From Phlebopus portentosus (lineage: Eukaryota; Basidiomycota; Agaricomycetes; Boletales; Boletinellaceae), in assembly GCA_037892935.1 (NCBI GenBank), contig JAYXKI010000003.1, positions 1,426,001 to 1,490,000 on the forward strand: a DNA stretch of 64,000 nt. Direction: 5' to 3'. The notes under the pieces were generated by a model that saw only the letters and a program-made list of their open reading frames with translations, was not told where the DNA came from and ran no database searches. This document shows, piece by piece, positions 11,065 through 20,888 of this stretch. The translations under genes were made by a program, and so were the position numbers. Numbering within the stretch: the first letter of the stretch is position 1; every line of letters starts with the position of its first letter.

Positions 11065-13185
11065 ATGGCCGCTCCCCCGTCCGCTCATTCCCCACATCTC
11101 TCTCCTCAATCAACCAACAGCAACACAAATACTCGTCGACAACATCGAAAACGCGTCTCGCTTTCAAGGCTTTCTTCAGACACAACAACGACTTTGCCTT
11201 CCTACAGGTCTAGCATTGCTGGACTTCTCGACCCGACTGATCGGCCTCCAGATTATCCGGACAGCGCCGAGGAAGCAGACGAGGAGACCGAGACCGACGA
11301 CCAGATCACCCAACTCATTTCGCCACCCGTTTCGCCTAGACCGAGGAGGCGTAAGCTCATAAGTAGTAGCAACAGGTTGGGTTCAGGTTCCGGAACAGGA
11401 TTCGGGTTCCAGCCACGGACGCGTATCGGTAGCTTATACGCCCATCCGTCGTCACAGTCCGACATATTTTTGGATGTAAGTTTTGATGTTTTTACTACAA
11501 GGCATACTGATGATACGACTTGCAACAGAAAATCTTGGAGCGCTCGGTCGCTGCACTCGAACTCTCAAATACTCTCCTTCAGTCTTCTATGTCTACTCAG
11601 TCCTCGCTGAACCATGTGTTATCGCCACCCTCGCCCGAGGAGTCGCTAGATTCTCAGGCGCGTCTGTTGACGGACCGAATGCGAGGCAATAATCACGCAC
11701 GCTGGATGGATGATTTGGACGTGCTGGCTAACGACGTGGAGGCTCTTTTTGATGATAACCGTTGTCCTAGGATCAATGGCGTTGATATACCCGGACGTGC
11801 CAAAGGTCCAAACAAGTCTCCAGACGAGATGGTCAGCAGGAGTTTGCCAGCGTCAAGCAGCATTCGAAAGCCACGGCGCAATGGCTTGGGTCTACGCGGT
11901 CATTCGGATAACGGTCGATTGCGCTTGACCACCGACCAACGTGCTTTTTCCTCCTCCGCACCGCGGGCGATAACGCAGTATGTCAACGCGGATGCTGAAC
12001 TGGGAGGCCTGCATGGGAGCTCGTTTGATATGTCACAATCTATATTACTTCCTTCAACGACTGGGCTCCGGTCGTCATCAACTCTCACCAGCTTTAGTTC
12101 ATCCATATCGTCGGCCTTTTCACCGCCACCCCCGTCTACTTCGTCCCCATCCCCAGCATACGCGTCACTCGCTCGCCAAGCAAGTCGGTCCCCACGTCCG
12201 TCCCGGTCTCCGTAAGTTCTATTTATTTCTGTGCTCAATACGTAACCTCATGGAATACTGATTCACCCTGATGTGCTTGAATGGGTTCCTTCGTTCGTTC
12301 GTTGTTCGACTGACTCACTCCGGGCTTTACGTATGCAGAAGCGCTTCTGGGTCGTCGTGTAGGACTTATCGCCAGCGCAGTAGTTCACGCTCTTCCTCCA
12401 ACCGGGCACCATCCCCGCATTTGCTGCCCCGCATTATCCCTCCTCCCATTCAAGAGTTACCATCGCAGTCGGACTCGTCGAGCTCGGATAGTCCGCATCC
12501 CTTGCGCACTGTAGCGTCGCTGCGAAAGATATTGGACGAACAGCCCATGCAGCCGGATACCGTGGAACGCAAGCAGTCTGAAAGCAGGCTGGTGCCCCAT
12601 CCGGCTCCAGCGTTTTTGCCTCGGTCTCCGCCTGTTTCGCCTGTGCTGAGCACATCAACTACAACGACGAGTATCTCACGTCTATACACAAAAGGTTCAC
12701 ATTCTACTTCCACTCGACCTCGATCACCACCACGTCATTCGTCTCTCAAGCACCGACCTCCTCCCTTAGATGAAGATCCGAGCTCATCGACTACGACTAT
12801 ATCCAGTCTCAGAAGTCCACTACCAGCACATGCGAGTGCAACATCCTCGGGACGCTCTACACCTCGCTCAGTCGCTTTTGGTCCCCTCCCAGAGCCGATC
12901 CGTCCAGACGGTGCGCCCAGTCGGTTCAAAGAGCAACGCGAGGCAAAAGCAAAAGCCAAGAAGGCACGTTCGAGATCCAGTTCTCGTGCCAGTGGGAAAG
13001 ACGGGAGAAGCGAGGGCGGCCGAGGAGGACATGAAAATGACAAGGAGGAAAGCAGCTGGTGGACGACCTGGCTCACTGGCGGGAGCTCGTTGAGCATGAG
13101 TGCGTCGAGGGCGGAGGAACGCGCTGAGGATAGGATGGCCCGCTCGTGGGGCCGTCCCGGCATGTTTGATGAATGGGCCGTCTAG
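11065..13185 (+). CDS. Disordered Ser/Pro/Arg-rich protein of unknown function
   Basis: Three exons (11065-11475, 11529-12211, 12339-13185) give 646 residues with matching phases. The protein is almost wholly low-complexity: Ser/Thr/Pro-rich N terminus, an acidic patch (SAEEADEETETDD), and long Ser-Pro and Arg-Ser tracts. The one ordered-looking part is residues about 138-215 (KILERSVAALELSNTLLQSS... and WMDDLDVLANDVEALFDDN), which read as two amphipathic helices and may form a coiled coil. The C terminus ends in a short conserved-looking block with SSWWTTWLTGG and GRPGMFDEWAV. There is no membrane segment or catalytic motif. I do not recognise the family. The helical block and the Trp-rich end suggest a scaffold or regulatory protein. 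Confidence 0.75.
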
Positions 13186-14949
13186 ACTCTACAGTAGATC
13201 CTCCCAATATCCGTCGAATGAATCACAATCGCAAATCAATCCTGGCCATTTGGGAAGGTGATGAATGTGCTTTTACTATAGGTTATATCCATTTCCAGTG
13301 CATACTTCCTTTTTCTTGGCTTATTACTTCACGCTTGCATGCATTGTTGTGCTATGCTTCACTTCGTTTTATCGCCCTCTTCTCCTACCCTCATTTCCTT
13401 TCTTCCTTCTTTCTCTCTACTTTTGCTCCCACGTTCCCTTTCTTCCTTTCCTCCCCTCTTACCATCCCTTTCCCTCGTTCAAATTTCCGTATTTCACGTT
13501 TCTCCATCGTCCCGGATTTGGATTTAGGATTCTGGAGCTAGCGACTCTACTGTAACCATACCTATCTCTCAATTAGGACCTCAGGGATCCATCAATGGAC
13601 ACTCGTTTAGATCTCACTCTCATTCAATAGTTTTGTTTCTTGTCTCTTTGTCTAGCTTTTCCTTGTTTCTTTGTTCTTGATTCTTTATAGGTATACCTTA
13701 TTGGTGTATGGAAAACGTCTGCCCAATCCGAGTCTGTCGGTCTGGAATTTCTTTGGATGAATAACAAATTTTGTGTATGAATCAAATTCAACCAGGCTAT
13801 TTATTTACTTCTCGCGAATATTAATGGTGTGGGAATACAAATACTGCAACGGCTCTGATAACGTTCGCGCGTTACATACGCACATATACGTATGTTTAGA
13901 TTTCATTTTTTATACCCAATTTCATATTCTGTTTCGTTATTGCAAAATCGCGAAAACTTCCATAATCCATAAGTGAAATGCGGCGTATATGTTCCGTTCA
14001 TTCATTCATTCCATCACATATCATACTGTGTACCTAACCCGCTGCATAAGCTCATCATGAAAAGGGGGGGAAATGAAAAAGACAATGCATGAACTTCGCC
14101 GTTACACACATTTTCGTACGCGTACAAAAGTACATATGCTTTAAGTAAGTAGTAAAAGTGAGACATCAAGACACATGAGCCAGGAAGAGTTAGAGAGTTA
14201 GAGTTAGAGAAACGTTGAAAAGAAGAAAGAAAGGACATCGAGTTCTGAATCAGGAGACATTGAAGACGTGACGAAAAAGAGATAATGAGGAATAATTGGG
14301 AACGCACAAACACACAAACACACACACACAGTTAGTTATAAGAACAAGCGAAGTTCGATGGTGATATAAAAAAACAGGTTAGTGTATAAGAGTACACCGC
14401 GTTAAAGTCCAAGGTGAAAGGTTTACAACAGATAAACAGCTGGAACCGAGAAAACATTGAAAAAAAAAGTAACTCGACACCACAGATGCAAGATGAAAGG
14501 GAAAAAATATTGGAAAGTGGAGAAAAAATATGGAAAAGATAAGGGGATAGATGCAATGACTCGGCGAACAGCAAGATTACCTTCGTTTAGGTTTTGGTGT
14601 CGTTGAGTGAGACGAGCGCGCCTTCTTGCACCAGTGAAGGATCATAGCCCCTTGTGGCCTGCCCCCCGCAGCACTTCTTCTACTAGTCTGTCTGTCCTCA
14701 ACCCTCCGCGACGCGCCCCTGCTCAGAGGGATGAAAATATCGACGCACTCACGTGGCAATCGATACTTAAAGAACCTTCGCCGCCGATCCGTACATTGCC
14801 AAAATGCTTAAAATTTTCCTTCATCCACTCTTCAGTCACTCGTCTCTGGCACTGGCAAAGGAATATCGGCGATGCGAAGGAAAATTACGTCCAAGAGCCG
14901 TCATCACGGAACACTGGGGAATACGGGATGACGGGAGAAGCGAAAGTCC
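13186..14949. other. Long intergenic stretch without a supported gene
   Basis: These 1,764 bases are the longest gene-poor stretch outside the transposon. 13290-13700 is pyrimidine-rich (3' UTR-like, T/C runs). 14010-14575 is A/G-rich with simple repeats and an ACACACAC run near 14310-14331. Open frames across it on either strand are composition artefacts. On the minus strand near 14840-14750 a short frame reads MKENFKHFGNVRIGGEGS and ends at a possible donor (gtgagt). It could be an orphan exon, but I could not attach it to anything. Confidence 0.5.
14307..14332. repeat. CA microsatellite
   Basis: A short run of CA dinucleotides broken by AAAC units, in an A-rich intergenic segment. It is a simple-sequence repeat with no visible function. 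Confidence 0.6.
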
Positions 14950-16344
14950 TCATTCTGAAGATGACTGCATAATAACAAGGTAGAAGCCAAGTCCAGCAAA
15001 AAGTAGGACGATTAATGTGGCTATCGTCGCGGTCACTGTCAGACAGAGCGAGCCTAACACGCTGGGTTGAGGCGGGAGCTGTTGTACAGCAGGAGCAGCA
15101 GTAGAAGGATATGGGATGCCGGGCTGAGAAACGGGATATGGAGTCTGTGCATGTGGCGGCGCAGGTAAAGGAGCTAGAGGAGAGGAGTGCCGCACTTCAG
15201 TGCCATCTGACGACGCCCGCCCTCGCATACGGAGATGTTTGATTGGTACCGCCATTGCAATGCCCGACGCATGTTGCCGCTCTACTTCTAGCAAAGCATC
15301 TGCGTCCCTTCCGAGCAGAATCCGTACATTTCCAGGTTCCTGAGACGTCCGTTTCCTTCGTCCATACTCGTCAAATTCATCTGGTGAATTGGGGATGACA
15401 CGCATGGAAAGCCCTTTACGTTCCGCTCGTTTGCGCAAAACACGGACGTATTTTGAAGCTACTTCGTAAACGGTGTATAGTGGTGCCGCACCGCTTCCAC
15501 GCATTAGTGCACCAAATGAAGGAGCACTACTGTGACCTGCTGATGTATATGTCCCAGCCTCAGATTCTGAAGCATAGTATGACGCAGATGCACCCCCGCC
15601 GATTGCCGAGCCATCTGAAGGATATGCAGGATCCGATTCACTCTCATCATCATTGTCAAAACTATCGTCGTACTCAAAGGAGCCCTCGTCGTCGAAATCG
15701 TTATCGGGCCCGATAAAATCGTCAGAAGTGTATCCACCAAGCCGATCTGCTATTCTGCCCGACAGCGGGTTAGTTCCTTCACTCACTGGTCGATCGCGTC
15801 GGATGAAACGTTGAGAAATGCTATGTTCGGGCATAAGGACCGTTGACGACGACCCGTACGCAGAACCCGAAGCAGACGCGGCGTAAGCAGACGCCGATCC
15901 CCCAAACATCCTCCCCGCGTAGCCGGGCACCGGTGCAGAGGCGTACCGCGCATATTGAGGATCAAGGTTTTCTCCGACATAGTGAGGCATAGCAAATGTG
16001 CTTTCTTCTTCGACCTTGGCACCGATGCGGTCGCGGAGGGAGCGCGCCGTGGGAGAGGGGCCAGAGAGGCCAGTAGAGACAGAGATTTCACTCGGGCGCT
16101 CTCCACCGTACGCGCCTGGCATGACAGGACGCGAGTGAGGAGACGGAAAACGCGCATTTGGCTGTGACGGACCTGATGGAATAGTGTCTGGTGGCGGCAT
16201 AAGGGGTGACGACGCCTGCGGGTGCATAAAGTTGCTGGGTACGCAAGCCCCGCGCTGATGGCCCTTCATGGGCATGCCACAACTTCTACAACAATGCGCC
16301 TTGCGTGGCATGCCTGGAGTAGGCGACGGAGAATGCGAAGACAT
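14950..16344 (-). CDS. Cys/His-cluster tail-anchored protein, paralogue A
   Basis: A single exon of 464 residues, start MSSHSPSPTPGMPRK. Residues 18-33 read CCRSCGMPMKGHQRGAC, a compact cluster of four Cys and one His that looks like a small zinc site. Then follow about 230 disordered Ser/Pro/Gly residues and an acidic patch (near 15610-15700). A folded-looking module comes next (about residues 285-375: YEVASKYVRVLRKRAERKG, MRVIPNS, VRILLGRDADALLEVE). The end is a strong membrane helix of about 25 residues (LTVTATIATLIVLLFAGLGF) six residues from the C terminus. This is the architecture of a tail-anchored protein, with the Cys/His cluster in the cytosol. The gene at 16695-17624, directly upstream on the same strand, has the same order of parts (Cys/His cluster, alpha/beta module, C-terminal hydrophobic segment), so the pair is a diverged tandem duplication. 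I know no function for this family. Both are intronless among intron-rich neighbours. Confidence 0.8.
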   Translation of the reverse strand: MSSHSPSPTPGMPRKAHCCRSCGMPMKGHQRGACVPSNFMHPQASSPLMPPPDTIPSGPSQPNARFPSPHSRPVMPGAYGGERPSEISVSTGLSGPSPTARSLRDRIGAKVEEESTFAMPHYVGENLDPQYARYASAPVPGYAGRMFGGSASAYAASASGSAYGSSSTVLMPEHSISQRFIRRDRPVSEGTNPLSGRIADRLGGYTSDDFIGPDNDFDDEGSFEYDDSFDNDDESESDPAYPSDGSAIGGGASASYYASESEAGTYTSAGHSSAPSFGALMRGSGAAPLYTVYEVASKYVRVLRKRAERKGLSMRVIPNSPDEFDEYGRRKRTSQEPGNVRILLGRDADALLEVERQHASGIAMAVPIKHLRMRGRASSDGTEVRHSSPLAPLPAPPHAQTPYPVSQPGIPYPSTAAPAVQQLPPQPSVLGSLCLTVTATIATLIVLLFAGLGFYLVIMQSSSE

Positions 16345-16694
16345 GATTAGCGCTAGACTGACGTGTTTTAGGGCTAATGTTCGGTCTATAGGGGGCTATC
16401 AGCGACGTGATGATTGTAAAGGACACCGCGAGCAACGACGAGCGGTCACGTACGAACGACAAATGGTAACGTAAGAGTCACGGACGGAGACGAGGTCGAC
16501 GGTGGGCTATGCTCGGAGATGAGTCGGGGGAGTATTAAAGAAACGAGGCGGGAGGGATGCCACAGGGAAAGAGACTCAGAGAGTTGGGCGGCGACCGGTC
16601 GGCTCAGGATCAGATCAGTTCTTGCCTTATTTGGCGCAGGCCCGGCTCTCTGCTATTTCAAGTATATACTTCCAACTACCTACATGTCCTGAAA
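16345..16694. promoter_or_regulatory. Upstream region of paralogue A
   Basis: These 350 bases lie between the stop codon of paralogue B and the start codon of paralogue A, both on the minus strand. They must hold the promoter of A and the 3' UTR of B. No clear motif is seen. Confidence 0.45.
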
Positions 16695-17624
16695 TCAAGA
16701 GTATGCAAGAATAGTCCATGTTATCACTGCGCCTGCTGCAACGTCTCCTAATCTACCCATATATCCGCGTTGAAACCCACTTTTCACGTCCTTTTCAACT
16801 TGTGCAAATACTTCCTTCACGCTTTCTTCATCTTTTCCGACCACCAGCCAGCCCTCTCTAGTAGATCCATCCGCGTACTTGGGTGCTATAACACGCGCAT
16901 GGAACCTGAGTTGCCTCGCCTTCTCTTCCAACTCCGGGATGTCCGTCATTTCTATCGTAAACACACTCGCTACGGGCTTCTTCGACTTTTGCGCGAGCTG
17001 TTCAAAGAATTCCTCTCGATCTGCAGCGCTCGACGTCCGACCAAGACGTTTTGGGAGTCTTGCAGCCGTTCGTTTCTTTGCCGACTCGTTATCTTTGAGA
17101 GGTAAATCCAGCATCGCGTCAAACTCATAAAGTGGTTTAATTGGAGGCCCAGTCGAGTACTTCTGCCGCGACCGCTTTGGCGTATCCGACGCAGGCACAG
17201 CATCGAGCCAATTCTCTATTTTTGCACGCGCAGCTGATTCGTCGACAACGACGTCTTTGGACATCATCCCAGGTTTGCCCAATGTCTCGAGCACGGCTTT
17301 TGCATCCGAATTGAGCGATACTAGCGTCTCTGCCTTTGGCAATTTCTGCGTGCGCACCAACGAGCGTCTCCGTTCATCAACAATCGCCAGTCTCTTCGCT
17401 TCAGGGACTCCTTCACCATCCAACTTGTCCTGGTTGATGTTTAAAGAGGCAAGTTGTTCAGTGACGTGTCCGGGACCCGGCTCGTCAAAATCCTCCACTT
17501 TGACTCTCGTCGGAGTTGGCGCTGCACTGCATTGCCCGCGCTTGTGACCGAACATGAGATTTCCACATTTCGTGCAGCATGGTCTTTTGCGCCCCGTCGG
17601 CGTCTGAGGAGCGTCCCCGGCCAT
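16695..17624 (-). CDS. Cys/His-cluster tail-anchored protein, paralogue B
   Basis: A single exon of 309 residues, start MAGDAPQTPTGRKRP. Residues 16-32 read CCTKCGNLMFGHKRGQC, matching paralogue A (consensus CCxxCGxxMxGHxRGxC). The middle is charged and probably disordered, with a basic stretch KKRTAARLPKRLGRT. Residues about 222-285 form an alpha/beta-like module (FTIEMTDIPELEEKARQL, HARVIAPKY, GWLVVGKDEESVKEVFAQVE) that aligns in order with the module of paralogue A. The C terminus (MGRLGDVAAGAVITWTILAYS) is a short hydrophobic segment of about 16 residues that could insert in a membrane. Divergent from the Utp8/NOL11-like gene (start 17934). The function is unknown to me. Confidence 0.8.
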   Translation of the reverse strand: MAGDAPQTPTGRKRPCCTKCGNLMFGHKRGQCSAAPTPTRVKVEDFDEPGPGHVTEQLASLNINQDKLDGEGVPEAKRLAIVDERRRSLVRTQKLPKAETLVSLNSDAKAVLETLGKPGMMSKDVVVDESAARAKIENWLDAVPASDTPKRSRQKYSTGPPIKPLYEFDAMLDLPLKDNESAKKRTAARLPKRLGRTSSAADREEFFEQLAQKSKKPVASVFTIEMTDIPELEEKARQLRFHARVIAPKYADGSTREGWLVVGKDEESVKEVFAQVEKDVKSGFQRGYMGRLGDVAAGAVITWTILAYS

Positions 17625-17933
17625 GACGACCGGCCAGAACCAGAAATGATGATTACTGGTTTAACAGAGGTAACAGACAATGTTGAGAGACGAGCTACGG
17701 AAGTCTTAGCCCTACGCTTCACTGCTATGAGTGACAGGAGTCAGATGAGTGCACATTAGCCTGTGAAGTGAAGTGAGAGTAACAAGTCATCTTAATTGTT
17801 CAACCAAAACAACCGGACCAAACAATACACGATACAATTATGTAATCAATCTGCCGATCCTTTCTTCTCGAAATTTTGGACAGAAACTTGAAGCACAACC
17901 ACGCAACTTTGTTATGTTGCTCGAACGATTATA
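17625..17933. promoter_or_regulatory. Divergent upstream region, paralogue B / Utp8-like gene
   Basis: These 309 bases separate two divergent start codons. Nothing beyond A/T-rich sequence near 17790-17850 stands out. Confidence 0.45.
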
Positions 17934-20717
17934 ATGAGCGCGACACTAGGAGACCCGGTCCTTTTGGCGACCTATAGCCTTCCATCAGCCTCAAGAAAAG
18001 GCAAGGAGAAAGAAGTTGCCGAGGACGAGCGTCCGCTCGTATTCGCGAGTTTCTCGAGCGTGCCGGCTCGAGATGACGAACAAGTAACTCTAGCCGTTCA
18101 AGGCGATGGCGTCTACGTCTACGAGGTATGTGAATATTCTCCACCTCCTGATAGCGAATAACTGAAGGTTGCATCTACAGCTTGGAGATTTACATCCAGT
18201 CTCCTCGCGTTCTTTTGGTCCTTCGACGAGCTTCGCCTCGGCTCCTGCTTCAGTAGTTTACACCGAAGACGAGACGAACGTCCGGAGGATATACATAGCC
18301 GCCTGGTCTGCACAGGAGCTGAGGAAAGAAGATTCTTGTCGGGTGATCTGGACTTGGAAGGAGTCTGCGTCCGGTGACACGAGCTCTTCAAGAGACAAGC
18401 AGTCCACGCAAGTGTGTATTGTTCAGTTTTGATATGTTGCTTTGCCATTGCTTATGTTTCCTGTGCTCATTGCATTGCTACCAAGTTGTTGCATGGTGTA
18501 GCTTTCCTGTTAGCATCATCAGAGCTCAGCTCCATTATTGCAGTCTCAAGAGCGGGTAGCTTAACACGCATGGACGTCGAACTCAACGCGAAAAACACCT
18601 GGTCTCCAAAACATGCTCAGCAAGAAATAATGAAGCTATTTCTTTTCCCGACGCGAGAATGTATCTTCATTCCGCCAACTGCATCGTCAAATGAGTGTAC
18701 TCTGATTTTATTTGCGGAGCATGACAAGAAGCTCTTCGTACAGACCCTTGTACTCAGACCGGAAGGAGAGGTGTCTGCATTGGATCCGCTGGAAGTTCCT
18801 CTAGGAGATGTAGACGATGTCATCGACGTGTCGCTTGAATGTACTGGTAACATGAGCGTGCTAGGTATGATGGAGCAACTTCATATTCTTCTTTACACCC
18901 GACTGAAGAATTCTTAGGATCTAATGGTATATGGACACCCTATCTGTTGGAAATGGACGGCGTCTCAATAACTATTTCTGCTTCTCCGCCCCTCCGTCTA
19001 AAATCTCTCGATTTTATTTCCGAGAAGAAACACCGTTCACCGAGTGTATCCCTACTCAGTCTCGGGTCCTCCTTCGTACTCCTAGCTAGCACTACATTAA
19101 AAGAAATCGCTCTATTATTATGGGACATCCAATACGGCGTTCTTTTGCACTCAACGATTCTGCCAATCCCTTCCACTTTGGATAGCCCTCCAAACGGAAT
19201 CTCTATTCAACTTGAGAGAGGGAGTGGTTCACAGGCGTTACTGATCCTCTCTCCGATTTCTGCGAATCCGAAGAACAACACCCAGCAACGCTCAAGCGTT
19301 CTAGTCGTTCCATTCTCTGTTCCCGAGCGATCGACCATTGCCAGTGCTCTAGGGAAGGCGGATTTGGGGGCGAAATGGCTAGGCACGGCATCTTCACGGC
19401 AAGAAGGAGAAGATGTGTTCGGGGCAGAAATAATGCTCACGCAGCTGAAGGAAGCCATTGATAACAACAGAATCAAAGAGGGGGATGGAATCTTCTTCAA
19501 TTGGATCAGCGAGCGGGACGAAAAGATGAAACGACCAGACACCGACAAAAACGAACCAGAGGATGTTGGGATGACGGAAGGTGAAGGACAGAAGACAAAG
19601 GCATGTTTTCCCCAGTCTATCGGAGCAAGCGTATCAATTAATTCGTCTGAACTGGCAGAAATCGCCGCCTTTGAAGAGTATACTTGATCACTCCTTGGTT
19701 ACCCGAATTCTGTCAGTCGTGTTACGGCCCGAGGAGTCACCAAACAAGCAATATTCGCCCCAAATTTGTCGATATCTCGTCACCAAGCACCTTGCGAGCC
19801 ATAGCATGGTGAAGGGTGGACTACTGGACGCTTTGTTGCAGCGAAACGACTGGGTAAATCATATGATCTAATAATGCACAGTATATCATACTAACTTCCC
19901 ATCCCAAGGAAACGATCCGTGAATGTTTCTTGAATGTCGTGGATCTGCCGGAGACCGAGCTGCTGCGTTTATTGTGCATCATCGTGAAGCATCATCGGGA
20001 TCGCCCTGTTGAAGGCAAGGGGGCCGTCACATCTGATAAGCCGCGAAAGATGCGAGCGCGTGATGAACATTGGCATGAAATTCCCTCGGTCAAGCGTTTC
20101 CTAGCTTGTCTTGTTGACTATCCAGCAACTCAAGCTGCTTGGAGGACTGGACTTCGTCAACATTTTGCGGACATTGATGACTTGATGACCCTATTGGCGA
20201 TATTAGACGAGTGGATGGATGCCTATGCTACGAAAGGACTCCCCGTTGGTCTTGGCAAGACTTCTCTGAACGAGCATGGCGTGCCTGTTCCAGATCCACA
20301 GAGTGCGGATAAACCGTTGCGTCTGAAGGGTGTGACATTGCCCTCTCTAGAAAATGTACGCTAGTCATTTTCTCTCTCAATCATTATGCTTATCGATTGA
20401 CGCTGCGCCAGCTCTTAACCTTCGTTCAAGCTATCCTCGATTCTTCCTTCCTCAATCTCCTACAAAACCGAGCTTGCCACCAATTTCTACGACGCATCTC
20501 AGAAAATGTCACTGAAATCCACTCATTCAATTTGGAACTTCAGAGTCTGCGAGGTCCGCTTGAGCCTTTTGCTCGTGCACAGAACAGGGCAATTGCAGAA
20601 GTGGCTAATGGTGGGAAGAAACGTGAGCAGGTTGACTGGCGGAAACGTCGAAGGCAGGCGCATGAGCAGGCTGCGCTTAGCTTGGGGCCGTACCAAGTGG
20701 AGGACCTTGTTTTCTAG
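17934..20717 (+). CDS. Utp8/NOL11-like pre-rRNA processing protein
   Basis: The N-terminal half reads as beta-propeller strands (VLLATYSLP, VTLAVQGDGVYVYELGDL, RRIYIAAWS, SIIAVSRAGSLTRMD). The C-terminal half is helical: ETIRECFLNVVDLPE, VKRFLACLVDYP, LLTFVQAILDSSFLNLL, and an ending with a basic segment and YQVEDLVF. This order matches the Utp8/NOL11 family of t-UTP proteins, which couple rDNA transcription to 18S processing. The assignment rests on layout and recalled family style, so it is moderate. Exons: 17934-18125, 18181-18411, 18525-18864, 18918 to about 19564, then about 19658 onward, with further introns near 19860 and 20360. The junction between 19565 and 19657 is unresolved. One choice is a 93-base intron with a weak donor (gttggg). 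The other is a 28-base intron (19630-19657) with good GT and AG. A base error is also possible. Confidence 0.6.
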
Positions 20718-20888
20718 TACTTTATTACGCTTTCTTGCTGTCGGATCTGGTTACGAAATAATTTACTTGAGCGTCAATCGCGTTTATAACTTTATCTCGA
20801 ACGTCGATCTGGTTAGAATTTAACTACGATGACCGATTGGAGCCGCAAGAACCAGGCGTGCTCACTTTCCCACCACTTGCCTCTAACC

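Noticed and set aside
13265..14574. Several 60-120 residue frames on both strands
   Set aside because: They lie in pyrimidine- or A-rich simple sequence, have no family content and no plausible splicing.
14750..14850. Minus-strand frame MKENFKHFGNVRIGGEGS ending at a good donor
   Set aside because: It reads like protein, but no downstream acceptor keeps an open frame and no upstream exon joins it. Noted only as a possible orphan exon.
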